Shown: positions 19,647 to 28,827, counted from the first letter of the stretch. The stretch: 64,000 nt of DNA from Methylococcaceae bacterium (GCA_016715325.1 JADKAL010000009.1:59034-123033), one strand, 5' to 3'. Notes: generated from the sequence alone by a model not told the origin. Program-made: numbers and translations.

Positions 19647-22600
19647 ATGTCAAATTCGCCTCGTAAACTAACATATTTGTTGGTTATTGCCGTATGCTTA
19701 ATTGCCTCTTTCGTCGTACAGGCGGCTCCGCCCGTATCTACAGACGACAAAGCGTCCACGCAGTTAAACACTCCAATTCTTATCGACGTTCTCACTAACG
19801 ATACGTCCGATGTTCCGTTAGATACCGGTACAGTGAACGTTAAAAGGCCGTACCGAAGAGGAATTGTAGCGTTACGGAGCGGGCAAGTCCGGTTTACACC
19901 CAAAGCCGGATTTATTGGCGATGAAACCTTTGCTTATACCGTTAGGGACACATTAGGATTAATTTCGAATCCGGCAACCGTGACAGTGACCGTAAACGGT
20001 GATCCGACTGATATTGCATTAAGTGCAAATACACTTACTGAGAATAACCCCGCCGGAACGACCGTAGGTAGTTTTACCACAACCGATCCTAATGCCGCCG
20101 ATACTCACATTTATACGCTTGTTGCAGGTGCAGGAAGTACTGATAATGCTGCTTTCCAAATTGCCGGTAATTCTTTGCAAACAGCGTCTGTGCTAGATTT
20201 TGAAACGAAATCCGATTTCAGCATCCGCGTGAGAAGTACGGACTCAGGCGCGGGCAGCCTGTTTTTTGAGAAAGTGTTTACGATTACTGTTACTGATCTA
20301 AATGAAGCCCCGGTATTCACCATAACGCCGACAACAAGTGTCAATGAAGATGCCGGCGCACAAACGATAAACGCCTTTGCCACAGGTATCAACGACGGCG
20401 ACGCAGGTAATGAAACGTTGGCCTTCTCTGTGACGGGCAACACCAACGTGTTGTTATTCGCAGGCGCACCGGCGCTGAGTCCGACTGGAGTGCTGACTTA
20501 TACACCTGCAGCAAATGCGAACGGCAGTGCTACCATTTCGGTTCAGTTAACGGATAGCGGTTCGAGTGTTGCCCCGAACGTCAATCAAAGCGCTATTCAG
20601 ACCTTCACTATTACTGTTAATCCGGTTAACGATGCGCCGAGTTTTACAGCCTCTAATCCGCCAGCAATCAACGAAGATTCAGGTGTTCAGTCGATTGTCG
20701 GCTGGGCTTCATTCGATCCCGGTCCGAATGAAGGTACGCAGTCGGTGCTATCGTATAACGTGAGCAACATCAGCAATCCGGGGTTGTTCAGTGCGGCTCC
20801 GAGTATTGCGAATAATGGCACGTTGAGCTATACGTCTGCACCGAATGCCAATGGTACGTCAACTTTCGATGTTGTTGTGCAAGATAACGGTACTACGGCA
20901 AATGGCGGCGTGGATACGAGCTCTACTCAAACTTTTACGATCACGGTTAATCCGGTCAATGATGCGCCTACAGCTGTAAACAAGAGCTTTAACGCACAAA
21001 CTAACATGAAAATCGGCCTCACGGGACTCCTTGCAGGAGTCACCGATGCCGATAACGGAATTAACGGTTGTACGCCGACATTTAGTGTCGCGAGCATTGG
21101 AAATCAAGTAGGTGGTACGTTCGCTCTCACGAATGCGAGTACAGGCACGTTCGATTTCGATCCGAATCCGGGTTTTACCGGAACCGCTACCGCTACGTTT
21201 ACAGTCCAGGATAACGGCTGTCCTGGCGTCGCGACGAGCGCTCCAGCGAATATTTCTGTAACAGTGGGCGGTACTCGTATCTGGTTTGTTAATGCCGCTG
21301 CAACCGGAGGCAGTAACGACGGACGCTTGAGCAATCCGTTCACTTCTTTAGCCAGTGTCGACAATGTCGATACGATAAATGACCGTATCTTCGTCTTTAG
21401 CGGAACCTATCCAACCGGCTTACTGACCTTATTCGACGGCGAGCAACTGATTGGACAAGGTGTTTCCGGTTCGGATTTCGACACCCTATTCGCAATTACA
21501 CCGCCTGCGGGAACGATTGCACGTCCGAGCATTAACGGAACGCGTCCGACGATTCAAGATACGGTGACATTGGCGAATACTAATGTTGTACGCGGATTGA
21601 ATATTTCGACAACCGGTAAACCCGCATTGGCAGATATCGTTGCCGTTATTTCGAATATGACAGTTAACGAAGTTAACGCCACTTCGAATAGTACAACGGT
21701 AAATCTGTCTCAGATCTCATCGGGTAATATCGTGCTGGATAGCACAACATCAACGGGCGGTGTCAATAATATTAGCTTGAGCAACGTATCCGCTACCGTT
21801 AATTTAGGCGGAGGCGCGTTGAGCGGCTCTACAGCGGGAGTTAGCAACCATGCTTTCCTCATCGGCGGCGGTGCGGGCAGCATTAGCTACAGCGGTAGTA
21901 TTAGCAAGGCAAACCAGGGTAACGTTGTCAATGTGTCCGGGCTTACCGGCGGAATCGTCACACTGAGTGGCACGATTAACGGAAACAGCAGTAATGGCAT
22001 CAACGTGTCCTCAAATTCCGGGGGGGCGATTAACTTTAGCGGCGCCATTAAATCACTCAATACGGGCGCAAACACCGCCTTAACCTTGTCATCCAACACG
22101 GGCGCCACAGTCAATTTCTCGGGTGGCGGCTTGGCTATCACAACCACCAGCGGTGCGGGATTCACTGCCACAGGCGGCGCGAGTGCCGTTAACGTCACTG
22201 GAACCGGCAACACCATTAACAGCACGACGGGTACGGCACTGAATGTCGCCAATACAACCGTTGGAGCATCTGGCCTTACCTTCCAAAGCATTTCTTCCAA
22301 CGCAGCTACCAACGGCATTCTATTAAACAATACCGGAACAACAAACGGTGGATTAACTGTGTCGGGAACTGGCACTGCGGGTAGCGGCGGCACGATCCAA
22401 AACTCGACCGGCACCGGCATTTTGCTCACCAGCACAAGAAATGTCGTACTGAATCGAATGAACATCACCGGAAGCGCCGACGACGGCATCGGCGGTACTA
22501 ACGTCAACGGTTTTGTGCTGGACAGTTGCCGTATCACTGGCAACGGCAATACCACGAATGCCGATTCTGGGGTGGATATGGTTAATTTGATCGGGACGGC

Positions 22601-23630
22601 CAGCGGCGGAACCAATCCGACCCGTATCGTCAATTCAACCATCAGCAATAGCTTTCTTTTCGAGATCGGCATTACCAACACCAGCGCGGGTACACTGACC
22701 AACTTGGAGATGTCCGGAAACACGCTGTCCAGTAACGGTTTGCAACTGAGTCACGGCAATCTCATGACCCTGCAAGCGCTCGGCAACGACACCATCAATT
22801 TGAATGTGACGAGCGGGACATTTACTGGCAATACCGATACCAGCGGCGGTAAAACCATTACAGCGACAGGGCTGATGTGCGACCACTCAGGAACCGGGGG
22901 GACGGTGACGTGCAATATTTCGAATGCGGATTTCACCAACAACAACGTCGGGCCGCAATCCTCGATTGCCGTGGCCGGTAACGCGGTTTTCAACTTCAAC
23001 GGCAACGATATTCAGGGCAGCCGTTCGCACGCTGTCAACTTCTTTGCCGATGCCAACTCGCCGTTTACCAAGACGCTTACTGGTAGGCCGCAAAACAATA
23101 TTATTGGTACGGCAAATATAACGGGTTCCGGCTCGACGGTAGGTTTCCCCATCCGAGTCCAAAACGAAGGCCGCGTCCCTGTTACTATGGCGATTACAGG
23201 CAACACCATCAACGAATCGGTGGGCTTTACCGGTATTAACGTAAACCACGGCATTACGACTGCGGCCGGTACCAATGCCACCAACATGACGATTACTGGC
23301 AACAACGTGAGCAATATCGACAGCGGGCGCGGTGTGCTCGTGCAACAGGTCGAAATATTAAGCCCACATAATGCCGGCACCGTGTGTACCGACATCAACA
23401 GCAACACGTTCAGCAACATCGTCGGGCAGGGGGGAGACGGTACAATCATTCGCATCCGAGAAGCCACGAATAATACCGCTGGCCCACACAATGTAAGGCA
23501 ACTCTCGCCAACCGTTGCAGTAAACGCGAACGAACTCGACGACTCCAACGGTATCACAAATCCTCTGCAGATCAGTCTGTCCGGCACACCGACCTTCGGA
23601 ACAGGAACATGCACCCAACCCACTAACTAA
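19647..23630 (+). CDS. Giant secreted cadherin-like / parallel beta-helix surface protein
   Basis: A 1327-residue exported protein with signal peptide MSNSPRKLTYLLVIAVCLIASFVVQA. Residues about 30-550 are a chain of bacterial Ig-like/cadherin-like modules: DDKASTQLNTPILIDVLTNDTSD, then repeated VNEDAGAQ/INEDSGVQ segments each ending in TFTITVNPVNDAP. Residues about 560-1300 are Gly/Asn/Ser/Thr-rich and form a right-handed parallel beta-helix-like domain (WFVNAAATGGSNDGRLSNPFTSLASVDN, then many short SGN/NNT turns). There is no C-terminal anchor, autotransporter barrel or RTX repeat, so the export route is unclear. The beta-helix part (22000-23600) is more GC-rich than the surroundings. It is followed 24 bp later by three tail-collar genes and probably heads that transcription unit. 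Confidence 0.8.
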   Translation: MSNSPRKLTYLLVIAVCLIASFVVQAAPPVSTDDKASTQLNTPILIDVLTNDTSDVPLDTGTVNVKRPYRRGIVALRSGQVRFTPKAGFIGDETFAYTVRDTLGLISNPATVTVTVNGDPTDIALSANTLTENNPAGTTVGSFTTTDPNAADTHIYTLVAGAGSTDNAAFQIAGNSLQTASVLDFETKSDFSIRVRSTDSGAGSLFFEKVFTITVTDLNEAPVFTITPTTSVNEDAGAQTINAFATGINDGDAGNETLAFSVTGNTNVLLFAGAPALSPTGVLTYTPAANANGSATISVQLTDSGSSVAPNVNQSAIQTFTITVNPVNDAPSFTASNPPAINEDSGVQSIVGWASFDPGPNEGTQSVLSYNVSNISNPGLFSAAPSIANNGTLSYTSAPNANGTSTFDVVVQDNGTTANGGVDTSSTQTFTITVNPVNDAPTAVNKSFNAQTNMKIGLTGLLAGVTDADNGINGCTPTFSVASIGNQVGGTFALTNASTGTFDFDPNPGFTGTATATFTVQDNGCPGVATSAPANISVTVGGTRIWFVNAAATGGSNDGRLSNPFTSLASVDNVDTINDRIFVFSGTYPTGLLTLFDGEQLIGQGVSGSDFDTLFAITPPAGTIARPSINGTRPTIQDTVTLANTNVVRGLNISTTGKPALADIVAVISNMTVNEVNATSNSTTVNLSQISSGNIVLDSTTSTGGVNNISLSNVSATVNLGGGALSGSTAGVSNHAFLIGGGAGSISYSGSISKANQGNVVNVSGLTGGIVTLSGTINGNSSNGINVSSNSGGAINFSGAIKSLNTGANTALTLSSNTGATVNFSGGGLAITTTSGAGFTATGGASAVNVTGTGNTINSTTGTALNVANTTVGASGLTFQSISSNAATNGILLNNTGTTNGGLTVSGTGTAGSGGTIQNSTGTGILLTSTRNVVLNRMNITGSADDGIGGTNVNGFVLDSCRITGNGNTTNADSGVDMVNLIGTASGGTNPTRIVNSTISNSFLFEIGITNTSAGTLTNLEMSGNTLSSNGLQLSHGNLMTLQALGNDTINLNVTSGTFTGNTDTSGGKTITATGLMCDHSGTGGTVTCNISNADFTNNNVGPQSSIAVAGNAVFNFNGNDIQGSRSHAVNFFADANSPFTKTLTGRPQNNIIGTANITGSGSTVGFPIRVQNEGRVPVTMAITGNTINESVGFTGINVNHGITTAAGTNATNMTITGNNVSNIDSGRGVLVQQVEILSPHNAGTVCTDINSNTFSNIVGQGGDGTIIRIREATNNTAGPHNVRQLSPTVAVNANELDDSNGITNPLQISLSGTPTFGTGTCTQPTN

Positions 23631-23654
23631 ATAAATGCACAGGAGAAACAGACT

Positions 23655-24170
23655 ATGGCAGAACCATTCTTGTCAGAAGTACGGATCATGAGTTTTGTGT
23701 TTCCGCCCAAAGGTTGGGCGCTCTGTAACGGGCAACTGTTGCCCATCAACCAGAACCAAGCTTTGTTCTCTTTGTTGGGAACGACGTTTGGCGGCGATGG
23801 GCGCGTGAACTTCGGGTTGCCGGACTTGCGCGGGCGAACGCCGATCCACGTCGGCGACAGTCACACCCTCGGCGAGCGCGGCGGGGAGCAAGCCCATACG
23901 TTGTCGATCTCGGAAATTCCGACCCATAGCCACGTTGTGAACGGATCAGGAAGCCAAGGCAATTCGTCCGACCCACGCACGGTTAGCGCAGGGAATTTAT
24001 TGGCGCAAGATCCCGGGAACGTGTATTCCCCAAATGCGGCAAGTATCGTGAGCTTAAATACCGGCAGTGTAAGCAATGTCGGAGGTAGCCAAGCCCATTT
24101 GAATATGCAACCCTTCCTCACCTTGTCTTTCTGCATCGCCTTGCAGGGCATTTTCCCATCCGCAACCTAG
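23655..24170 (+). CDS. Phage tail collar domain protein (MdpB type), copy 1
   Basis: A 171-residue microcystin-dependent-protein-B-type protein built on a tail collar domain. The N-terminus MAEPFLSEVRIMSFVFPPKGWALCNGQLLPINQNQALFSLLGTTFGGDGRVNFGLPDLRGRTPIH is the collar signature. The C-terminal part ends with GGSQAHLNMQPFLTLSFCIALQGIFPS. Such proteins resemble phage T4 short tail fibre collars and probably trimerise. No other phage structural gene is nearby, so this is a chromosomal set and not a prophage. It follows the giant surface protein by 24 bp with RBS AGGAGAA. Molecular function is unknown. Confidence 0.88.
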   Translation: MAEPFLSEVRIMSFVFPPKGWALCNGQLLPINQNQALFSLLGTTFGGDGRVNFGLPDLRGRTPIHVGDSHTLGERGGEQAHTLSISEIPTHSHVVNGSGSQGNSSDPRTVSAGNLLAQDPGNVYSPNAASIVSLNTGSVSNVGGSQAHLNMQPFLTLSFCIALQGIFPSAT

Positions 24171-24180
24171 GAGAACAGTC

Positions 24181-24684
24181 ATGGCACAACCTTATGTCGG
24201 TGAAATTCGTATGTTTGCAGGCAATTTTTCGCCTGCAGGCTGGCAGTTCTGCGATGGCTCATTGTTGTCAATTTCCGAAAATGAAGTACTGTTTAATTTG
24301 ATAGGTACGACTTATGGCGGGGATGGAGAAAGCACCTTTGCCGTGCCCGACCTGCGTGGACGGATTCCGATTCATCAGGGCAACAACTTCATCCTTGCGG
24401 AAACCGGAGGAGTGGAAGAAGTCACCTTAACTGTCAGTCAAATACCTGCCCATTCACATCCGTTACTTGGTTCAACATCAAGCGGTACTGTAACGAATCC
24501 GTCAAACGCTTTCTTAGCCAGTTCTACGGTGGTCTCGCTCTATGCCGCTGAAACCGCCAATGCAGCTATGGCGACAAACGCAATTGGTTCGGTAGGAGGA
24601 AGCCAACCGCATACGAACTTTCAGCCGTACTTATGCGTGAGCTTTATCATTTCATTGTTCGGAATATTTCCGTCGCCATCATAA
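24181..24684 (+). CDS. Phage tail collar domain protein (MdpB type), copy 2
   Basis: A 167-residue paralogue of the preceding gene, beginning 10 bp after its stop. It has the same layout: MAQPYVGEIRMFAGNFSPAGWQFCDGSLLSISENEVLFNLIGTTYGGDG, VPDLRGRIPIHQGNNFILAETGG, a variable Ser/Thr/Ala-rich middle and the conserved end GGSQPHTNFQPYLCVSFIISLFGIFPS. The middle segment differs most between the copies, suggesting different binding or partner surfaces on a common scaffold. No signal peptide is evident. Confidence 0.88.
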   Translation: MAQPYVGEIRMFAGNFSPAGWQFCDGSLLSISENEVLFNLIGTTYGGDGESTFAVPDLRGRIPIHQGNNFILAETGGVEEVTLTVSQIPAHSHPLLGSTSSGTVTNPSNAFLASSTVVSLYAAETANAAMATNAIGSVGGSQPHTNFQPYLCVSFIISLFGIFPSPS

Positions 24685-24784
24685 TGAGACTATTGGCGAC
24701 CAGCTTATAAACAAATCCAATGACATGCATGCTCAACAGTCAGTTTAACATTTTTTTAGCGTTGATTGCTTAAAGGAGAATACT

Positions 24785-25310
24785 ATGGATCCATTTGTTG
24801 CTGAAATTAGAATATTTCCGTTTAATTTTGCGCCCAGAGGCTGGGCATTTTGTGACGGTCAGTTATTGCCTTTGTCGCAGAACACGGCGCTGTTCTCTTT
24901 GCTTGGCACGACGTACGGAGGAAACGGCAAATCCAATTTTGCGCTCCCCGACCTGCAAGGTCGCGCCCCGATGTTTGATGGACAAGGCCCCGGTCTTTCT
25001 CTTCACGACCTTGGCGAAACGGGAGGCTCGGAAACCGTTTCACTTCTGGAATCTGAAATACCGTCGCATAGTCACGCGCTTATGGCAACCGTCGAAGATG
25101 GCGTGCAAGGTACGTTAACCGCCGGCATAACCCTTGCAAAATCGGTGGGCGGTGCCATTTATCAAACGACGACTAATGCAAATCTCGTGGGGATGAACCC
25201 CAACTCGTTGGCACCTGCAGGTGGCGACCAGCCTCATAACAACATGATGCCGTATCTTACGTTTTAATTTTTGTATAGCGATGCAAGGGGTTTTTCCGCC
25301 AAGGACTTAG
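24785..25310 (+). pseudogene. Phage tail collar domain protein (MdpB type), copy 3, C-terminal frameshift
   Basis: Third tandem collar paralogue (MDPFVAEIRIFPFNFAPRGWAFCDGQLLPLSQNTALFSLLGTTYGGNGKSNF). As sequenced it stops at 25267 after 160 residues, ending MMPYLTF, and lacks the conserved last strand. Removing one T from the T4 run at 25262-25265 restores FNFCIAMQGVFPPRT and a stop at 25308-25310, for 174 residues in line with copies 1 and 2. So a one-base insertion, genuine or a homopolymer error, truncates the trimer-forming end. A good RBS (AAAGGAG) precedes the ATG. Confidence 0.85.
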
Positions 25311-25472
25311 TGAATGTTAAAAATAAATAGTTAAATACTATTTATTTTGGAAGATTGCTTACAGTGTCACAAAATTAAAAGTTAGTCATAGAAAATGCCG
25401 CTTCAATTTGATAATAATAATGACACGTTCTATTCGATTCGTCCTAAATCCTTGAGGCAAACTAGCTGATTA

Positions 25473-25904
25473 ATGATGAGGACAAGTAATCGGAAAGGCG
25501 TATTAAGCTATTGCTTTAGCGTTTTATTCACCGGGTGGTTATTAATTTGTGCCGTCAATACAGCAATCGCCGCTAAAACCCCTGAAAGGTTGGCGGATTT
25601 TGCGGCGTTGAAAGGTGAAGTCTTTACGGTTAATCGCGTTGGGAAAGGGAATAAAGTTTGGAGCAAAGGGGTCGAGTTAAAGCTTTTTGAGATTTCGATC
25701 ACTAGCCAAGAAGGCCCGACAGAACAATTTAATGTGCGGTTTAAAGGTCCGAAAAACGCCTCTTTAGATAAGGCGGTTTATCTTTTCGAGCAAGTTAAAA
25801 CCGGATCGTTTTCATTATTTATAGAACCTTTAAAATCCGATTCCAAAAACACGTATTATCAAGCTACTTTTAATTTATTGAAGAAAAATATTAAAAATGA
25901 ATAA
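25473..25904 (+). CDS. Secreted DUF6916-like protein, copy 1
   Basis: A 143-residue protein with a Sec-type signal peptide (MMRTSNRKGVLSYCFSVLFTGWLLICAVNTAIA) followed by a small beta-rich domain: LADFAALKGEVFTV, VELKLFEISITSQEGPTEQFNVRFKGPKNA and SFSLFIEPLKSDSKNTYYQATFNLL. The pattern matches the two other small proteins at 25897 and 26994: GExFTV, LxLxEI, FxLxFxGP, LFLxPxG and a closing YxAxFN. I assign all three to the DUF6916 family from memory of that pattern. Function unknown. The family commonly neighbours tail-collar proteins. Confidence 0.7.
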   Translation: MMRTSNRKGVLSYCFSVLFTGWLLICAVNTAIAAKTPERLADFAALKGEVFTVNRVGKGNKVWSKGVELKLFEISITSQEGPTEQFNVRFKGPKNASLDKAVYLFEQVKTGSFSLFIEPLKSDSKNTYYQATFNLLKKNIKNE

Positions 25905-26322
25905 CCTGCCTCGAAGAACCGTTTTAAAAATGTTGGCGACCGCAATTGCCGCCGGTTTTGCCGGGGTTGGGATTTCGGCCACACAGAACGTATTGGTTGC
26001 CGCTACGGGAGCGGGTTTTGGCAAAAGGTTTAGTTATTCGACTTTTGCTTCGATGATGGGTGAAACATTTACTCTGGTCATGGTTGAACCGCAAAGAAAA
26101 TATCGTGTCCGTATGCAGTTGGTGGAGATTAATTCGGTTTTTTTATCCCCTGAGAACGATCAATTCAATCTAGTATTCAAATTAGCGAACTCAATAACCA
26201 AACCTGACGGTGTTTATCGTGTTCTTCACGCAACGAGGGGTAGTGCAAATCTTTTTTTGCAACCGATGGGGAATGAGTTAGACGGTAACTACTGTATTGC
26301 AAACTTTAATCTATTGACTTAA
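25897..26322 (+). CDS. Tat-exported DUF6916-like protein, copy 2
   Basis: A 141-residue paralogue overlapping the stop of copy 1 by 8 bp. Its N-terminus MNNLPRRTVLKMLATAIAAGFAGVGISA carries a twin-arginine motif (PRRTVLKML) and a weakly hydrophobic stretch, so it is probably exported folded by Tat. The mature part has the DUF6916 pattern (FASMMGETFTLVMVEPQ, MQLVEINSVFLSPENDQFNLVFKLA, SANLFLQPMGNELDGNYCIANFNLL). Copies 1 and 2 thus appear to use different export routes for the same fold. Confidence 0.7.
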   Translation: MNNLPRRTVLKMLATAIAAGFAGVGISATQNVLVAATGAGFGKRFSYSTFASMMGETFTLVMVEPQRKYRVRMQLVEINSVFLSPENDQFNLVFKLANSITKPDGVYRVLHATRGSANLFLQPMGNELDGNYCIANFNLLT

Positions 26323-26329
26323 TCCCTTG

Positions 26330-26806
26330 ATGTCAACGTTAAGTTTTAAGCCTATTACCGAGGCGGATCTGGGTTTTTTGAGCGCAGTTTATGCAAGCAC
26401 TCGTGCCGAGGAGATGGCGCTAGTCGATTGGGACGATGAGCAAAAAATTTCTTTTCTTAAGGGTCAGTTTTCCGCTCAGCATCAACATTATCAACAACAT
26501 TATACTAATACGGAATATCTGATTATTCTTTCAAATGATATGCAGATCGGTCGTTTTTATATCGCACGGTGGCCGGCTGAGATTCGAATTGTCGATTTAG
26601 CCTTGTTACCGGAATTCAGGAATCTCGGTTTTGGCTCAAAAATTTTGAAAGATGTGCTTGCCGAAGCTACTGAGGTTGTAAAATCTGTCACTATTCATGT
26701 CGAACGATTTAACCCAGCGCGCAATTTATATCAACGATTGGGCTTCGTAAAAAAAGGCGAGCATGGTATTTACGATCTAATGGAGCGGTCTGTACCTTCG
26801 TCTTGA
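26330..26806 (+). CDS. GNAT-family N-acetyltransferase
   Basis: A 158-residue GNAT acetyltransferase using acetyl-CoA. I place the start at the ATG at 26330 (MSTLSFKPITEADLGFL); a TTG three bases upstream is possible. The acetyl-CoA site is LALLPEFRNLGFGSKILKDVLAEA, the Q/R-x-x-G-x-G/A loop in slightly degenerate form, and the C-terminal strand is VERFNPARNLYQRLGFVKKGEHGIYDLMER. Acceptor unknown. It lies 7 bp after a DUF6916 gene in the collar island. GNAT genes recur next to such collar clusters, so it may modify a cluster product. Confidence 0.85.
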   Translation: MSTLSFKPITEADLGFLSAVYASTRAEEMALVDWDDEQKISFLKGQFSAQHQHYQQHYTNTEYLIILSNDMQIGRFYIARWPAEIRIVDLALLPEFRNLGFGSKILKDVLAEATEVVKSVTIHVERFNPARNLYQRLGFVKKGEHGIYDLMERSVPSS

Positions 26807-26820
26807 GTCTTTTGAAAGGT

Positions 26821-26879
26821 GGTCTGTGCTTCGACTTGGTCAGCATGAACGGTTCATATTTTAAAATGCCGAATCAATA
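26821..26879. repeat. Dispersed intergenic repeat, family B copy 1
   Basis: About 58 bp beginning CTGTGCTTCGACTTGGTCAG and ending GCCGAATCAATA closely matches 57564-57621 (about 80-85 percent identity by eye). Both copies lie just after a gene in intergenic DNA. It resembles the short GCTGAG..TCGAAGC-type repeats common in such genomes. Confidence 0.7.
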
Positions 26880-26993
26880 ATCAAAGCTGCAACGTAAATG
26901 CAAATCTGTAAAATCTAATTTTATATTGGGCGCATTAACGTGCTATAGGCTTTAAACAATAATAAAAGACGAAACGAACAGGAGCTTAACTGA

Positions 26994-27287
26994 ATGTTAG
27001 ATGCTTTGACAAAAGAAGACTGGACGAAACAATTGAATGAAAGCTTTTATATTCAAATTGGCAATACCGATAAATATCCTATAAAACTGATCGATGTTTC
27101 GGGATATGGAAGGAGTATGGGAGGGAGTCGCGAGGCTTATTCTTTGCTGTTTTCCGGGCCAAAGATGCCTATATTGCCTCAGAACATCTATAGTGTGAAT
27201 AATTCAGCATTTGGGGCTCTGGATATTTTTTTAGTCCCCATTGGACCGCAAGCCGATGGAATGGGATATGAAGCGGTTTTTACTTAA
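26994..27287 (+). CDS. DUF6916-like protein, copy 3 (cytoplasmic)
   Basis: A 97-residue protein consisting only of the DUF6916-like domain, with no export signal: MLDALTKEDWTKQLNESFYIQI, PIKLIDVSGYGR, EAYSLLFSGPKMPILPQNIYSV and ALDIFLVPIGPQADGMGYEAVF. This is the clearest family member of the three. A good RBS (ACAGGAGC) precedes the ATG. It is separated from the GNAT gene by a dispersed repeat and closes the collar island. A bidirectional terminator follows. Confidence 0.8.
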   Translation: MLDALTKEDWTKQLNESFYIQIGNTDKYPIKLIDVSGYGRSMGGSREAYSLLFSGPKMPILPQNIYSVNNSAFGALDIFLVPIGPQADGMGYEAVFT

Positions 27288-27363
27288 TTTCTGGACTAAA
27301 TTTTAAAGCTTAATTTAAAGTTCTAAATGTTTGATTAAGACTTTTAATAGATTTCTCATAAAT

Positions 27364-27398
27364 AAAAAAGCCAATGCCGATAAACATTGGCTTTTTTT
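27364..27398 (+). terminator. Bidirectional Rho-independent terminator
   Basis: AAAAAAGCCAATG (27364-27376) pairs with CATTGGCTTTTTT (27385-27397) around an 8-nt loop, with T/A tracts on both sides. It lies between the convergent DUF6916 copy 3 (plus) and collagen-like (minus) genes and can serve both. Confidence 0.9.
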
Positions 27399-27422
27399 CG
27401 TACCAATTATGTTTATTGCGGG

Positions 27423-28523
27423 TTATTCGGCACAAAGTACATAGGCGGTATTAGTCGGTGTAATATCGGTAAACTCGCAATGCCAACCGATTGTATCGGT
27501 TGCGTCGTTGTCACAAACTAATCCGCCTCCGCACAATGGTGCGCTTGAAAAGGCCCCGCTACCCGTCGTTGAGGAAGTCTCGGTATCATAACAACTGCCG
27601 GAAATCGCTTTACCGGTTGGACAAGAAACGTCAACCGATAATGCATTGCTTGCTTGAGTTTTGACTGTAATAGTCGATATACCCGTCGGCCCAGTAGCAC
27701 CGGTAGGGCCCGTCGGTCCTACGTCGCCCGTTGCCCCGGTTGGACCAATAGCACCGTTTGCGCCATCCGCTCCGGTCGGCCCTATGGGGCCGATTGCACC
27801 GTCAGCACCCGTCGGTCCTGTCGGACCGATTCCACCGTCAGCCCCCGTGGGTCCTGTCGGACCGTTTGCGCCGGTAGCTCCTGTGGCCCCCGTAGCTCCA
27901 TCAGATCTTAAAACCACTTCTAATACGGCTGGGTGGCTGGTTGAGGTATTTTCTTTGCTGTCGATTGTGGCGTCCAGCAAACTGCCGTTTTCCACGGTCA
28001 ATGCAAAGCCGAAGTTCGAAGGAGATGGCAGGGGTAACCAAGTCTTGAAAATGTCGCTAACATCGAATTGAACCCAACGACCTGCGAAATCTGTTGAAAT
28101 CGGTATCGATTGGGATATTCTCAAGTCCAGTGCCGGTGCCACGCCTCCCGCCGGGATGGTTTTTTCCGCCCAATCTTGAGTAACTCGTCTGAGCGTTAGA
28201 TTACCGCCGGTTGTAATTGTCGGCATGAACAACTTGAGAGTAGCTTTATCGATATCTTGAGAAGTAAGCCCCGACCTTAATGAATCGGACAGCCTAAACC
28301 TCAAGAAAGCGGTGTTACCGCTTATTACCACCAGCGAAGGATCTCCGCCATGTTTTACGTTAGCTGGCTGCAGCGTTGTTACATAACTGTCGGCATGCAG
28401 TGTGACGCTATCGCCCCAAGCTGTTACCGGACCGGCTAGGACAGTAGCAATAGCGCTCGCCAATGCGACCGGTTTTAATTGGTTAACTGCTGTACGTCTC
28501 TTTCTTAAGGGAGAGGGTTTCAT
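27423..28523 (-). CDS. DNRLRE-domain protein with collagen-like repeats
   Basis: A 366-residue exported protein. I choose ATG 28523 ([15 protein letters not shown]...) over an upstream TTG at 28538. A basic n-region and a hydrophobic segment ending TAWG form the signal peptide. Residues about 35-205 are a DNRLRE-type module ([61 protein letters not shown]). Next come about 25 G-x-y collagen triplets dominated by GPTGATG and GPTGADG, then a short Cys-containing C-terminal domain ([28 protein letters not shown]) that may trimerise or bind ligand. It is probably a filamentous surface protein. It converges on the collar island, so the two may build the same surface layer. Confidence 0.82.
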   Translation of the reverse strand: MKPSPLRKRRTAVNQLKPVALASAIATVLAGPVTAWGDSVTLHADSYVTTLQPANVKHGGDPSLVVISGNTAFLRFRLSDSLRSGLTSQDIDKATLKLFMPTITTGGNLTLRRVTQDWAEKTIPAGGVAPALDLRISQSIPISTDFAGRWVQFDVSDIFKTWLPLPSPSNFGFALTVENGSLLDATIDSKENTSTSHPAVLEVVLRSDGATGATGATGANGPTGPTGADGGIGPTGPTGADGAIGPIGPTGADGANGAIGPTGATGDVGPTGPTGATGPTGISTITVKTQASNALSVDVSCPTGKAISGSCYDTETSSTTGSGAFSSAPLCGGGLVCDNDATDTIGWHCEFTDITPTNTAYVLCAE

Positions 28524-28827
28524 GGGGATTGGCCTCAAAATGTTGTTGAAACTAATTTACAATCATACTTGAATGAACAATAACTATACCGGCATAATTT
28601 AAATAGAGAATTAAAAAACTGATTGCTATTTTCATTTTAAGTTATCGATTAGTTCTCTTGAATTAAAGATCGATAGCTCGCAAGACTTTAGTTTTAGCGT
28701 TATCGATCATCATGCTGATTCAGATATAAAGCGTAGCACTATTTGTAGAATTTACAGCTTATTGTGAAAAAAATATACCTAGGTTGACTAAACTTTTCTC
28801 TTAACGGATTACTGGAACGATTTTTTT

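Noticed and set aside
22000..23630. Long minus-strand frames inside the giant surface protein
   Set aside because: They are shadows created by the repetitive Gly/Asn/Thr codon pattern of the plus-strand gene. The plus-strand frame has a signal peptide and domain order.
23655..25310. Tail-collar genes as part of a prophage
   Set aside because: No integrase, terminase, capsid, portal, tube, sheath or lysis genes occur nearby. The three collar paralogues are flanked by a giant adhesin and DUF6916 genes, a chromosomal arrangement.
27654..28071. Plus-strand frames with GPV/APV repeats opposite the collagen-like gene
   Set aside because: They are the reverse reading of the collagen triplet repeats; the minus-strand gene has a signal peptide and DNRLRE domain.
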